A DNA stretch of 24,191 nucleotides from Burkholderiaceae bacterium (GTDB taxonomy: Bacteria > Pseudomonadota > Gammaproteobacteria > Burkholderiales > Burkholderiaceae_E). The DNA lies in contig JAHYJF010000018.1 in the NCBI GenBank assembly GCA_019428955.1, positions 1-24,191 of the forward strand, given 5' to 3'. Below are positions 16,388-23,694 of the stretch, in pieces (the stretch's first letter is position 1; each line of letters begins with the position of its first letter). Made by a program: the position numbers and the translations under genes. The notes below the pieces were generated by a model. That model searched no databases and had not been told where the DNA came from. It worked only from the letters and a program-made list of their open reading frames with translations.

Positions 16388-17365
16388 CTAAGCAGCCAGC
16401 ATCCCTTCCAGCCGCCCGCGAATCAGCGCTTCAGCGTCGCGCATGATCCGATCGATCAGTTCCTTGCAACTCGGGACGTCGTGGATCAGCCCGGCGACCA
16501 TGCCGCAGGACCAGGCGCCGGCATCGACCAGGCCTTCGCTCATCACCTTGGGGTAGACGCCAGCCACCTCGGCGATGACGTCGGCAAAGGTCAGTTTGTC
16601 GCCCAGCGCCCTCTCCTTTTCCAGCAGCCGCTCGACGGCGCTGTTGTTGAGAACGCGCTCGGTGTTCCTCAGGCCCCTCATCACCAGCCTGGTATCGAGT
16701 TCCGACGCGGCGACGATGGCGTGCTTGACGTTGTCGTGCACCGGCGCCTCCTTGGTGGCGATGAAGCGCGTGCCCATGTTCATCCCGTCGGCGCCCATCG
16801 CCAGGGCCGCGACCAGGCTGCGCGCATCCGCCATGCCGCCGGAGGCGACAAAGGGGATCTTCAACTCGTCGGCGGCGCGCGGCAGCAGGATCATGTTGGG
16901 GATGTCATCTTCGCCCGGATGCCCGCCGCACTCGAAGCCGTCGACCGAAACCGCGTCGCACCCGATCGCCTCCGCCTTAAGGGAGTGGCGCACCGAGGTG
17001 CACTTGTGAATCACCTTGATGCCGGCCTTCTTGAGCAGGGGCATGTATTCCTGGGGATTGCGCCCGGCGGTCTCGACGATCTTGACTCCGCCGTCGATGA
17101 TCGCTGCGATGTAGCCCGGGTAGTCGGGGGTTGTCACGATGGGCAGAAACGTCAGGTTGACCCCGAACGGTTTGTCGGTCATATCGCGGCAGCGCGCGAT
17201 TTCCTTCGCCAGGTCCTGGGGGGTCTTCTGCGTCAGCCCGGTGATGATGCCTAGCCCCCCGGCGTTCGAGACTGCGGCGGCGAGTTCGGCAAAGCCGACG
17301 TAGTGCATCCCGCCCTGGATGATGGGGTGCTCGATGCCGAAGAGTTCCGTGATTCGTGTTTTCAT
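16388..17365 (-). CDS. Nitronate monooxygenase (2-nitropropane dioxygenase family)
   Basis: A 325-residue FMN TIM-barrel enzyme. It shows IIQGGMHYVG (15-24), NAGGLGIITG (34-43), GVNLTFLP (68-75), GFECGGHPGEDD (143-154), the FMN phosphate-binding ASGGMAD (174-180) and GADGMNMGTRF (191-201). The family oxidises alkyl nitronates, detoxifying nitroalkanes such as propionate 3-nitronate; some members are enoyl-reductase-like instead. ATG 17365 has GCGAGG 7-8 bases upstream. It is divergent from nnrU across 192 bases, and followed by a small unknown gene. Confidence 0.9.
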   Translation of the reverse strand: MKTRITELFGIEHPIIQGGMHYVGFAELAAAVSNAGGLGIITGLTQKTPQDLAKEIARCRDMTDKPFGVNLTFLPIVTTPDYPGYIAAIIDGGVKIVETAGRNPQEYMPLLKKAGIKVIHKCTSVRHSLKAEAIGCDAVSVDGFECGGHPGEDDIPNMILLPRAADELKIPFVASGGMADARSLVAALAMGADGMNMGTRFIATKEAPVHDNVKHAIVAASELDTRLVMRGLRNTERVLNNSAVERLLEKERALGDKLTFADVIAEVAGVYPKVMSEGLVDAGAWSCGMVAGLIHDVPSCKELIDRIMRDAEALIRGRLEGMLAA

Positions 17366-17557
17366 GACTTGCCTCGCGATAAGTGGTCAGTTGTTCTTCA
17401 GTCAATCCCGTATGATCGCACCGATCGCAGCAGGCTTCACCGCCGCCTTGTTGTTGCGAGAATCAGCTGGCGACCCTTGTCGGCCAGACCAGGCAGACTC
17501 GGGAAACTTTCCGTACGATTACGCCATTCCAACTACTGTCCAAGGGGAGCCGCAACA

Positions 17558-18136
17558 ATGTTCTATCTGATACTCGGCCTGCTTGTGTTCCTCGGAGTTC
17601 ATTCAATCCGGATCTTCGCCGATGACTTGCGCACACAACGGATTGCGAAGTTGGGCCTGCCGGTGTGGAAGGGCATCTTTGCGCTGCTCTCGCTCGCCGG
17701 CCTGGTGCTGATGGCCTACGGCTTCGGGATCGCGCGGTTGACGCCAGTCGTGCTCTGGCAAGGTGCCAAATGGGCTCGCGATGTGGCCGGCCTGTTCACG
17801 CTGGTTGCCTTCGTGCTGATCGTCTCGGCCTATGTTCCCAACAGCCGCATTCGTGGCCTGGTCGGACACCCGATGATAATCGGCGTGAAGATCTGGGCGC
17901 TGGGCCACCTGCTGGCCAACGGGAATCTGAACGATCTGCTGCTGTTCGGCGCGATCCTCGCCTGGGCGGTGATGGATTACCGCTCGCTGCGCCAGCGCGA
18001 CCGAGCCGCTGGCACCACCAGGGATCCTGGGTCATGGGCCAACGACATAATTACCATACCCGTGGCCGTTGTAGCCTGGTATGTGTTCGCGCTCTACATG
18101 CACCGCGTGCTGATCGGCGTGGCGCCCTTTGGCTGA
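17558..18136 (+). CDS. nnrU: NnrU family membrane protein, copy 1
   Basis: A 192-residue integral membrane protein with about five or six hydrophobic segments, starting MFYLILGLLVFLGVHSIRIF and ending with TRDPGSWANDI and GVAPFG, both typical of NnrU. NnrU was described next to nitric-oxide reductase genes as needed for nitrite/NO reduction. The family is related to the plant heme-b protein Z-ISO. Four His (15, 104 in GHPM, 117 in GHLLANG, 182) are shared with the second copy at 21424 and could be heme or metal ligands. ATG 17558 has AAGGGGAGC at good spacing. Longer frames upstream look non-coding. It converges on the NrfD-type gene. Confidence 0.9.
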   Translation: MFYLILGLLVFLGVHSIRIFADDLRTQRIAKLGLPVWKGIFALLSLAGLVLMAYGFGIARLTPVVLWQGAKWARDVAGLFTLVAFVLIVSAYVPNSRIRGLVGHPMIIGVKIWALGHLLANGNLNDLLLFGAILAWAVMDYRSLRQRDRAAGTTRDPGSWANDIITIPVAVVAWYVFALYMHRVLIGVAPFG

Positions 18137-18162
18137 CGCACCAGCCGCCGTCTTATCCGAAC

Positions 18163-18190
18163 CGGGGTCGGCGCTGATGCGTCGGCCCCG
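18163..18190. terminator. Convergent hairpin between nnrU copy 1 and the NrfD-type gene
   Basis: CGGGGTCGGCGC-TGAT-GCGTCGGCCCCG forms a 12-bp stem with two G-U type positions and a 4-base loop, in the 64-base gap between converging genes. It could act in both directions. No long T-run follows on either side. Confidence 0.55.
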
Positions 18191-18200
18191 TTCGCATCTA

Positions 18201-19385
18201 TCAGGCGTGGGCGTGAGTCGGGTGATCGACCCACGGCGGGAACAGCTTTACCGCTGCCAGCAGCACGGCGATCGGGGCCAGTGACAGCACTATTGCCACC
18301 AGCGAACCTTCCCGACCCAGGAACGGCATCGCATAGAACAGCAGCCCCTTGCCGGTCTTGGAGAGCTCCTGGCCGCCAATGACAACGTTCCAACGCATCA
18401 TGAACACCGAGAACAGCACCAGCACCGCACAGATTGTCACGCCAGTGACCATCGCTCGGCCGGTAGTGCCACGCCAGATCATGTAGGACAGCCACAGCAG
18501 CGGCAGGATCATGCCGATCGAAAACTGGAGGATGAAATACGGCACCAGTAGCGGCCCAGTGACGTACTGCCAGATCATGTCGATCCCTTCCCTGCCCTTG
18601 TAGACCAGGCTGGCGAAGGCCAGCGCTTCCAGCACCAGCGCGACCATGATGAAGGCCCAGATGGTATAGGCCAGCCCCTTGACGCAGTCGGCATCGATCG
18701 GAATCTTGCGGAACTTGCACGACGCCGTGTAGATGACAACCAGCAGCGCCACCCCGGAGATGATGGCCGAGAACAGGAAGATCACCGGCATCAGGTCTGA
18801 AGACCACCACTCGCGCGCCTTGAGCGAGCCGTACATGAAGCCGACATAACCGTGCAGACCGTGGGCCGCCGGGATACCAGTGACGGCCAGCGCAAAGATC
18901 CACTTCTTGTCAACGCCTACGGAGTGCTCCGATACGTCGTAAGAGCCCAGGCTGAGAACCTTATAGAACCGCCCCAGCAGACCCGGCGCGGTCTGTGCCT
19001 TCCGGACGATGAACGGGCGATAGGCGAACCACAACTCGAGCAGCAGCAGCAGCACATAGAAGCTCGCGAAATACCCGAACATCGCCATGGCCGAGGTCAG
19101 GTGCGGCGTGAGCATCGAATTGAATGAGCGCTCCGGGTGCCCGAGGTGAACCAGCAGCGGTAAAGGCACGAAGATCATGAAGCAGAACGAGGTGAGCAAT
19201 GCCAGGTGGGCAACCGGGCGCAGGCGCTCGAAGCCAAATACCTGGAACAGGCTCGAAACGGTGAAGGCCCCGGCCACCAGGCCCGTCAGGTACGGATATA
19301 CCGCGATCAGCACCGACCACTCGAAGATGGTCTCATTGGGATAGACCCAGCCAGTGAACTGCGCGAAGTGAATGACGGGATCCAT
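18201..19385 (-). CDS. nrfD: NrfD/PsrC-type quinol-interacting membrane subunit
   Basis: A 394-residue polytopic inner-membrane protein with about nine hydrophobic helices. Recognisable family stretches are LVAGAFTVSSLFQVFG, FVPLPLLVHLGHPERSFNSML and GIPAAHGLHGYVGFMYG. NrfD-type proteins exchange electrons between quinol and a partner ferredoxin with four iron-sulfur clusters. The ATG at 19385 overlaps the ferredoxin stop by one base (TGATG), so expression is coupled; upstream in-frame codons lie inside the ferredoxin gene. The true partner complex (nitrite, polysulfide or other) is not set by sequence; the symbol names the family only. No catalytic subunit gene accompanies it. Confidence 0.9.
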   Translation of the reverse strand: MDPVIHFAQFTGWVYPNETIFEWSVLIAVYPYLTGLVAGAFTVSSLFQVFGFERLRPVAHLALLTSFCFMIFVPLPLLVHLGHPERSFNSMLTPHLTSAMAMFGYFASFYVLLLLLELWFAYRPFIVRKAQTAPGLLGRFYKVLSLGSYDVSEHSVGVDKKWIFALAVTGIPAAHGLHGYVGFMYGSLKAREWWSSDLMPVIFLFSAIISGVALLVVIYTASCKFRKIPIDADCVKGLAYTIWAFIMVALVLEALAFASLVYKGREGIDMIWQYVTGPLLVPYFILQFSIGMILPLLWLSYMIWRGTTGRAMVTGVTICAVLVLFSVFMMRWNVVIGGQELSKTGKGLLFYAMPFLGREGSLVAIVLSLAPIAVLLAAVKLFPPWVDHPTHAHA

Positions 19386-20233
19386 CAGTTGACCTCCTTG
19401 TCGATGCCAACGTAGAAGACGTTCGGCGCATTGCCGGACTCGGGCTTGAGCACCAGGACCCGGTTCGCGCGCAGGAACTCGCTGATCGGGCTTTTCTTGT
19501 CCTTCTGGTCGCCGAACACTCTGGCTCCCACCGGACAGGCCTCGACGCAGGCCGGCTGCATGCCCTTGGTGATGCGGTGATAACACCAGGTGCACTTGTC
19601 GGCGGTCTTGGTCTCCTCATTGAAATAGCGTGCGCCGTAGGGGCAGGCCTGGACGCAATAGCGGCACCCAATGCAGTAGTTCTTGTCGACCAGCACTACC
19701 CCGTCCTTGGTCTGGTAGGTGGCGCCCACCGGACAGACCTGGACACAGGCCGGGTGTTCGCAATGGTTGCAGAGCTTGGGCACGAAAAAGGCCTTGTCGA
19801 CATTGTCGTCGCGATAGCGATTGGCGAACCTGAACTCCTTCTCCGAACCGGATGCCGCGATATTGACCGGGTCCGACTGGCTGTCGATGCGTACCTGCTC
19901 CTCGCCATTGAGGTGCACGTAGCGCTCCACCCAGGTACGGAACTGGTGGGCATTGCCGGGAACGTCATTCTCATTCTTGCAGGCCTCGACACAGCGCAGG
20001 CAACCGATGCACTTGGTGGCGTCGACACCGAAACCCCACTTGTGCTTGGTCCAGTCGTAATCCTTGGTCGGGAACGAAGCACCGTTGTCGGCTGCTTCGC
20101 TCTTGGCGACCACGCGCGGTGCCACCCCCAGGCTGGCGGCCCCGACGGCTGCACCGGCGCAGGTGGCAGCACCACCGAGACGAGCCAGGAAACTGCGCCG
20201 GGCATCAATCATTGGCTTTGAGTCTTTGCTCAT
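19385..20233 (-). CDS. Tat-exported four-cluster ferredoxin (NrfC/PsrB-like)
   Basis: A 282-residue protein with a twin-arginine signal (ARRSFLARLGG at 11-21, then an Ala/Gly-rich segment to about residue 43), so the mature protein is periplasmic. Sixteen Cys make four 4Fe-4S sites in the DmsB/NrfC arrangement: 75/78/81/85, 155/158/163/167, 187/190/193/197 and 214/217/229/233. All ligands are present. It would pass electrons between the NrfD-type subunit and the tetraheme cytochrome. ATG 20233 has GGAG 8 bases upstream and overlaps the stop of a 36-residue ORF as ATGA. Confidence 0.93.
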   Translation of the reverse strand: MSKDSKPMIDARRSFLARLGGAATCAGAAVGAASLGVAPRVVAKSEAADNGASFPTKDYDWTKHKWGFGVDATKCIGCLRCVEACKNENDVPGNAHQFRTWVERYVHLNGEEQVRIDSQSDPVNIAASGSEKEFRFANRYRDDNVDKAFFVPKLCNHCEHPACVQVCPVGATYQTKDGVVLVDKNYCIGCRYCVQACPYGARYFNEETKTADKCTWCYHRITKGMQPACVEACPVGARVFGDQKDKKSPISEFLRANRVLVLKPESGNAPNVFYVGIDKEVN

Positions 20234-20340
20234 GAGTTGTTCTCCGATTTCCCTGCGATCCGACCACCCAGTGCCACTTCAGGCCCTTGGGCAGGAGCGT
20301 TTACAGGCTCGCCACCGAGCTTGCGCAATAGGCTGATCAT
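20230..20340 (-). CDS. 36-residue small ORF coupled between cytochrome and ferredoxin
   Basis: The ORF begins MISLLRKLGGEPVNAPAQ and ends GGRIAGKSENNS. Its ATG (20340-20338) overlaps the tetraheme cytochrome TGA as ATGA, and its own TGA (20232-20230) overlaps the ferredoxin ATG as ATGA. It exactly fills the space between the two genes with no unused base. It has no Shine-Dalgarno sequence of its own, so it would depend on coupling. The N-terminus is a short amphipathic helix candidate and the rest is likely disordered; no transmembrane segment or Cys is present. No known family is recognised. It may be a small accessory subunit, or only a translated linker that keeps ribosomes moving to the ferredoxin. 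Confidence 0.55.
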   Translation of the reverse strand: MISLLRKLGGEPVNAPAQGPEVALGGRIAGKSENNS

Positions 20341-20765
20341 GGTTCGTGCGGGTTGTGGCAGAGGACGCACTGCCGACCCTTGGCGTGCTTGGCCACATTG
20401 ATCTGGGGTTGCGTGTCTGGACGCGCCGGCATCGCTTCGTGGCACAGGGTGCAGAGCTTCACCGAGTCTTCAGGAATCGGCATCTTGCGATCCTTCGGGT
20501 GGCCCAGTGCTGGCCCGTGGCAGGTCTCGCAATTCACTATCTTGTGGGCGTTTTCAGTCCACTGTTTATAGCGCTCGTCGTGACAATCCTTGCAATAGGC
20601 CGCAGTCTGGTAGACCGGTTTCAGCGCCGCGTTTTCGGGCACCGATTGGGCACGATAGTGGCCAAACCGATAGAAGGAGCTATCAGTCAGAAACCCTTTC
20701 AACAGAACTGCGACAAGCAAGGCACCAGCAAGCAGCACCAGTAGTCTTAATATATGTTTCGGCAT
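20337..20765 (-). CDS. Membrane-anchored tetraheme cytochrome c
   Basis: A 142-residue protein with an uncleaved N-terminal anchor (about residues 5-22, LRLLVLLAGALLVAVLL) and four CxxCH heme sites: CKDCH 58-62, CETCH 79-83, CTLCH 105-109 and CVLCH 133-137. Further His residues (36, 74, 89, 127, 140) are enough for bis-His ligation of all hemes. It should face the periplasm and carry electrons between the ferredoxin/NrfD-type pair and soluble cytochromes or a reductase. From memory, a tetraheme cytochrome plus iron-sulfur protein plus NrfD-type protein resembles the Cbc4 (CbcSTU) set of Geobacter. ATG 20765 follows GGAGAAGG. It is the first gene of the operon. Confidence 0.9.
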   Translation of the reverse strand: MPKHILRLLVLLAGALLVAVLLKGFLTDSSFYRFGHYRAQSVPENAALKPVYQTAAYCKDCHDERYKQWTENAHKIVNCETCHGPALGHPKDRKMPIPEDSVKLCTLCHEAMPARPDTQPQINVAKHAKGRQCVLCHNPHEP

Positions 20766-21423
20766 GCCTTCTCCATATATTGATAATCAGCCCTTGTGTT
20801 ATTAGTGCGAATTACAGCCCCTATTTCCCCGACTTCAATCAGGAAGCGTCCAAATCACGACGCCCTAGATATTCACCTGGCCTTCATCGGCCTTAAGAAT
20901 ACTCAGGTATTTACATGGTTTGTGACAATCCCCAATAGCTGGAGCCTGCGGCATTATTGCAAGAAAGCAATAGTCACCTGATTTGCTCTGCTTTTTGTAC
21001 GTATTAGTACGTGTCAAGAAACCGACAGTTCACTTGGCTGCAAATGTCAAAAGTTCTCATTACACCATGGCGAGCGTCACGGTTGCGGCCACTCGGCGCC
21101 CCGGAAGAGATCCCCGTGGGAGCGTTTCTATACTTCAGAAGCTTTCTCCGCTCTAGCGCCTATCTCGCTGTTTTACCTCACCTTGTGTTCACCAATCAAC
21201 TTCCAATGTCCACTTCTTCGAGGGCCGTCGGATGCATCCTGTGGCGGGAAAGCGACGGGGCTTCGCCTGGCACCACATTGCCGCTTATGGGGGGTGACAA
21301 GAGGAGAATAAGAGTTGTAATTACCCCTCCACTACTCGCCCAATCCCAATTCCATGACGTGACTGGCTGGAACCGGCCAAATTGAGTTAGGCTTACACCA
21401 CACCACATAGATGGGGAGGCGAC
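20766..21423. other. 658-base non-coding divergent region
   Basis: Frames here give low-quality, unrecognised proteins, so it is read as non-coding. It is less GC-rich than the neighbours. It holds several small palindromes: TGAT-A-ATCA (20781-20789) next to the cytochrome ribosome site, TTGTGACAA (20920-20928), ATTATTGC-N6-GCAATAGT (20953-20974), ACGTA-TTAG-TACGT (20998-21011), GGGGT...ACCCC (21291-21327) and TGGCTGG-AA-CCGGCCA (21364-21379) 44 bases before nnrU copy 2. No canonical FNR box (TTGAT-N4-ATCAA) is found. It probably contains divergent promoters and operators for the two transcripts. Confidence 0.5.
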
Positions 21424-22002
21424 ATGTTTTACTTGGTAATGGGATTGGTGTTCTTTCTGGGCATTCACACCTTGCGGATAGTCGCTGACGATTGGCGCAG
21501 CGCCAAAGTCGCCGGGCTCGGTCTTATGACCTGGAAAGGTATATATGCGGCAGTGTCGCTCGCAGGTGTGGCACTAGTCATCCTGGGTTTCGGATTGGCA
21601 CGCGCCAGTTCGATCGATCTGTGGCAGCCGGCCCGCTGGTCGCATCACGCCGCAGGGTTGCTCACGCTGGTGGCTTTCGTCCTGCTAGTGGCGGCGTACG
21701 TCCCTTCGAGCCGCATCAAGGGTCTGGTTGGTCACCCGATGGTCGCGGGCCTGATGGTCTGGTCGGTGGGCCACCTGATCGCCAACGGGCGGCTCGCCGA
21801 CCTGGTGCTCTTCGGCACCCTGCTGGTCTGGGCCAGCGCCGAATTGGTGTCCTTGCGCAAGCGTGACAAAGCCACTGGGGTGACTCGTGACCCTGGTTCG
21901 TGGGCCAACGACATCGTCACCCTGATCATCGCCGTGGTGTTCTGGTACATCTTCGCGCTGCATCTGCACTACACACTGGTCGGCGTCGCCCCGTTCGGCT
22001 AG
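21424..22002 (+). CDS. nnrU: NnrU family membrane protein, copy 2
   Basis: A 192-residue integral membrane protein, the same length as copy 1 at 17558 and alignable without gaps at about 61% identity by hand count. The same family marks are present: MFYLVMGLVFFLGIHTLRI, LVGHPM, GHLIANG, TRDPGSWANDI and GVAPFG. His 15, 104, 117 and 182 are conserved. ATG 21424 follows GATGGGGAGGCGAC. It is divergent from the cytochrome operon and converges on the small minus-strand gene at 22092, with a strong hairpin between. Confidence 0.9.
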   Translation: MFYLVMGLVFFLGIHTLRIVADDWRSAKVAGLGLMTWKGIYAAVSLAGVALVILGFGLARASSIDLWQPARWSHHAAGLLTLVAFVLLVAAYVPSSRIKGLVGHPMVAGLMVWSVGHLIANGRLADLVLFGTLLVWASAELVSLRKRDKATGVTRDPGSWANDIVTLIIAVVFWYIFALHLHYTLVGVAPFG

Positions 22003-22018
22003 ACGCGCCCGGACAGTC

Positions 22019-22054
22019 GCCCTGGCTTCTCGCCGCGCCCGCGAGCGCCAGGGC
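22019..22054. terminator. Convergent hairpin after nnrU copy 2
   Basis: An outer perfect stem GCCCTGGC (22019-22026) with GCCAGGGC (22047-22054) encloses an inner stem CTCGC-N7-GCGAG (22029-22045). This 13-bp, GC-rich structure with small bulges sits in the gap between converging genes, so it can stop transcription from both sides. No T-run follows. Confidence 0.6.
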
Positions 22055-22091
22055 ATGCGTCCCCCCCGCGCAGGGCAAACCGCACCCGCCC

Positions 22092-22424
22092 CTAGAGGCC
22101 CAGGATGCGGGCTATTTCGGCGGCAAAAACGCTCTCGCGCAGCACTTCGCCGCGCAGTGACTTGGCGCTCTGCTCGAGTTGCACTCCGATTGTATGCAAG
22201 CCCTCGGCGATCCATCCGCTCTTTTGCTTGGGGGCGTCGAGAACCGCCCGCAGGGTGGTGATTTCGTCCTTGAGATCCTGCACCCCGGAGACGTCCCCTG
22301 GCGCATTGGCAACCTCGGCGTCAAGTTCATCGATCAGTCGCCTGATTCGTCCCAGATCGAGATCGGGGGGCGCGTTGACGCCCGTGCCAACCACTGGTGC
22401 CCTGTCGTGCGGATTTTCGGTCAT
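22092..22424 (-). CDS. Small protein of unknown function, helical C-terminal part
   Basis: A 110-residue, soluble, mostly acidic protein. A Pro-rich, flexible start (about 1-30) precedes a helical region: DLGRIRRLIDELDAEVANA, VQDLKDEITTLRAVLD, LHTIGVQLEQSAKSLRGEVL and FAAEIARILGL. The heptad-like spacing suggests short coiled coils. The ATG at 22424 is chosen because AGGGGGG lies 6 bases upstream; the ATG at 22430 would abut it. It follows serC by 114 bases on the same strand. No family is recognised. Confidence 0.7.
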   Translation of the reverse strand: MTENPHDRAPVVGTGVNAPPDLDLGRIRRLIDELDAEVANAPGDVSGVQDLKDEITTLRAVLDAPKQKSGWIAEGLHTIGVQLEQSAKSLRGEVLRESVFAAEIARILGL

Positions 22425-22538
22425 TGCCATCCCCCCTTCAGCAGTGTCTGCCCACAAGCAGAAGCGCACCAAGCGCGCCCCTTGCCGGCGAGCTCCATCA
22501 TGCCACGATCGCCGGCACGTCGGCGCGATTGAAGGCGG

Positions 22539-23624
22539 TCAGCCGTTACTTCGCGCGAACTCGCCCAGGTAGGACGCCAGTTTGGCGACGTCGTCGACCG
22601 GCATGGCGTTGTAGAGCGAAGCCCGCATGCCGCCCACTGAGCGGTGGCCGGCGAGCTGCACCATCGCGCGCTCACGCGCGCCGGCCAGGAAGGCGGCATC
22701 AAGTCCGGGGCGCGCGATCGTGAACGTAACGTTCATCCGCGAGCGGTCGCTCGGGGCCACGGCGCTAACGTAAAAACCGGCGGCAGAGTCGATCGCGGCA
22801 TAGGCCAGCGCCGCTTTCTCCACGTTGCGCGCCTCGATCGCCTTCACCCCGCCCTGCCCCTTGAGCCATTTGAAGACCAAACCAGCTATGTAGATCGCGA
22901 AAGTAGGCGGCGTATTGACCATCGAATGCGCTGCTGCCTGGGCAGCGTAGTCGAAGAGGCTGGGAGCAGAAGAACGCAAATAGCCGACCAGGTCGTCGCG
23001 CACGATCACGATGGTCAGGCCTGCCGGCCCGACGTTCTTTTGCGCTCCGGCGTAGATCAGCCCGTAACGTTCGATGTCGATCGCACGCGACAGAAAGTTG
23101 GACGACATGTCCGCGACCAGCGGAACCGTACCGGTCTGCGGAACCCAGTTGAATTCGACTCCGGCGATGGTTTCGTTGGCGCAGAGGTGCACGTAGTCGG
23201 CGGCGGGATCAAGCTGCCAGCGGTTCTGCGCCGGGATATGGCCTAAAGCCCCCTCCCCGGTCGTGGCGGCAATGCGCACAGTCCCGACGCGGGCCGCCTC
23301 GCGGGCGGCGCGCGCGGACCAATCGCCCGTGACCACGTAGTCGCCCCCCGATCCGCCTCGCATCAGGTTGAGCGGCACCATGGCAAACTGGAGCGTAGCG
23401 CCGCCCTGCAGGAAGAGAACGTGGTAGTTGGCCGGAATCGCGAGCAACTCACGGAGGTCGCTTTCGGCAGCGGTGAGAATCCGACCGTACGCGGCGCTGC
23501 GATGCCCCATTTCCATGACCGACATGCCGCTGCCCTGCCAATCGAGCATCTCGGCGGCGACTTGCGTCAGTACGTCGCGTGGCAGCATGGCCGGACCGGC
23601 ACCAAAATTGATCACCCGCGTCAT
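22539..23624 (-). CDS. serC: Phosphoserine aminotransferase
   Basis: A 361-residue PLP enzyme of fold type I, near the 362 residues of E. coli SerC. It converts 3-phosphohydroxypyruvate and glutamate to phosphoserine and 2-oxoglutarate, and also serves PLP synthesis. Signatures: RVINFGAGPAMLP at the N-terminus, MGHRSAAYGRIL, FLQGGATLQFAMVPLNL, VADMSSNFLSR and the PLP Lys196 in YAGAQKNVGPAGLT. The C-terminal GGMRASLYNAMP is also typical. ATG 23624 has GGGAG 8 bases upstream; a longer start at 23645 is less likely. Its glutamate supply fits with the glutamate dehydrogenase upstream on the same strand. Confidence 0.95.
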   Translation of the reverse strand: MTRVINFGAGPAMLPRDVLTQVAAEMLDWQGSGMSVMEMGHRSAAYGRILTAAESDLRELLAIPANYHVLFLQGGATLQFAMVPLNLMRGGSGGDYVVTGDWSARAAREAARVGTVRIAATTGEGALGHIPAQNRWQLDPAADYVHLCANETIAGVEFNWVPQTGTVPLVADMSSNFLSRAIDIERYGLIYAGAQKNVGPAGLTIVIVRDDLVGYLRSSAPSLFDYAAQAAAHSMVNTPPTFAIYIAGLVFKWLKGQGGVKAIEARNVEKAALAYAAIDSAAGFYVSAVAPSDRSRMNVTFTIARPGLDAAFLAGARERAMVQLAGHRSVGGMRASLYNAMPVDDVAKLASYLGEFARSNG

Positions 23625-23667
23625 CTCAACCACTCCCAAGGTCATTCAAGCACTGCAGCGCCGCCCC

Positions 23668-23694
23668 GATCCCACGGTGGACGGCAGTGGGATC
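23668..23694 (-). other. Perfect hairpin overlapping the glutamate dehydrogenase stop codon
   Basis: GATCCCAC (23668-23675) and GTGGGATC (23687-23694) form a perfect 8-bp stem with an 11-base loop. On the minus strand it begins within the TGA stop of the dehydrogenase and lies 43 bases before the serC start. No T-run follows, so it may be an mRNA end-protecting or attenuating structure. Confidence 0.45.

Noticed and set aside
17366..17557. GATCG-CAC-CGATC inverted repeat and a TTGACT box in the nitronate monooxygenase/nnrU gap
   Set aside because: Arms are short and no matching -10 at a usable distance was found; too weak to call as promoter or operator.
20337..20445. 71-residue minus-strand frame including the 36-residue ORF
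   Set aside because: The upstream half overlaps the heme-binding end of the cytochrome in another frame; only the part from ATG 20340 fits the gap and is kept.
21011..21385. 124-residue frame in the divergent region
   Set aside because: No ribosome site, no recognisable motif, poor codon bias, and overlapping frames on the other strand of similar quality; treated as non-coding.
20766..21423. FNR/FixK-type boxes for the cytochrome operon
   Set aside because: TTGATAATCAG and TTGTGACAA resemble half-sites, but none has the TTGAT-N4-ATCAA (or GTCAA) spacing.
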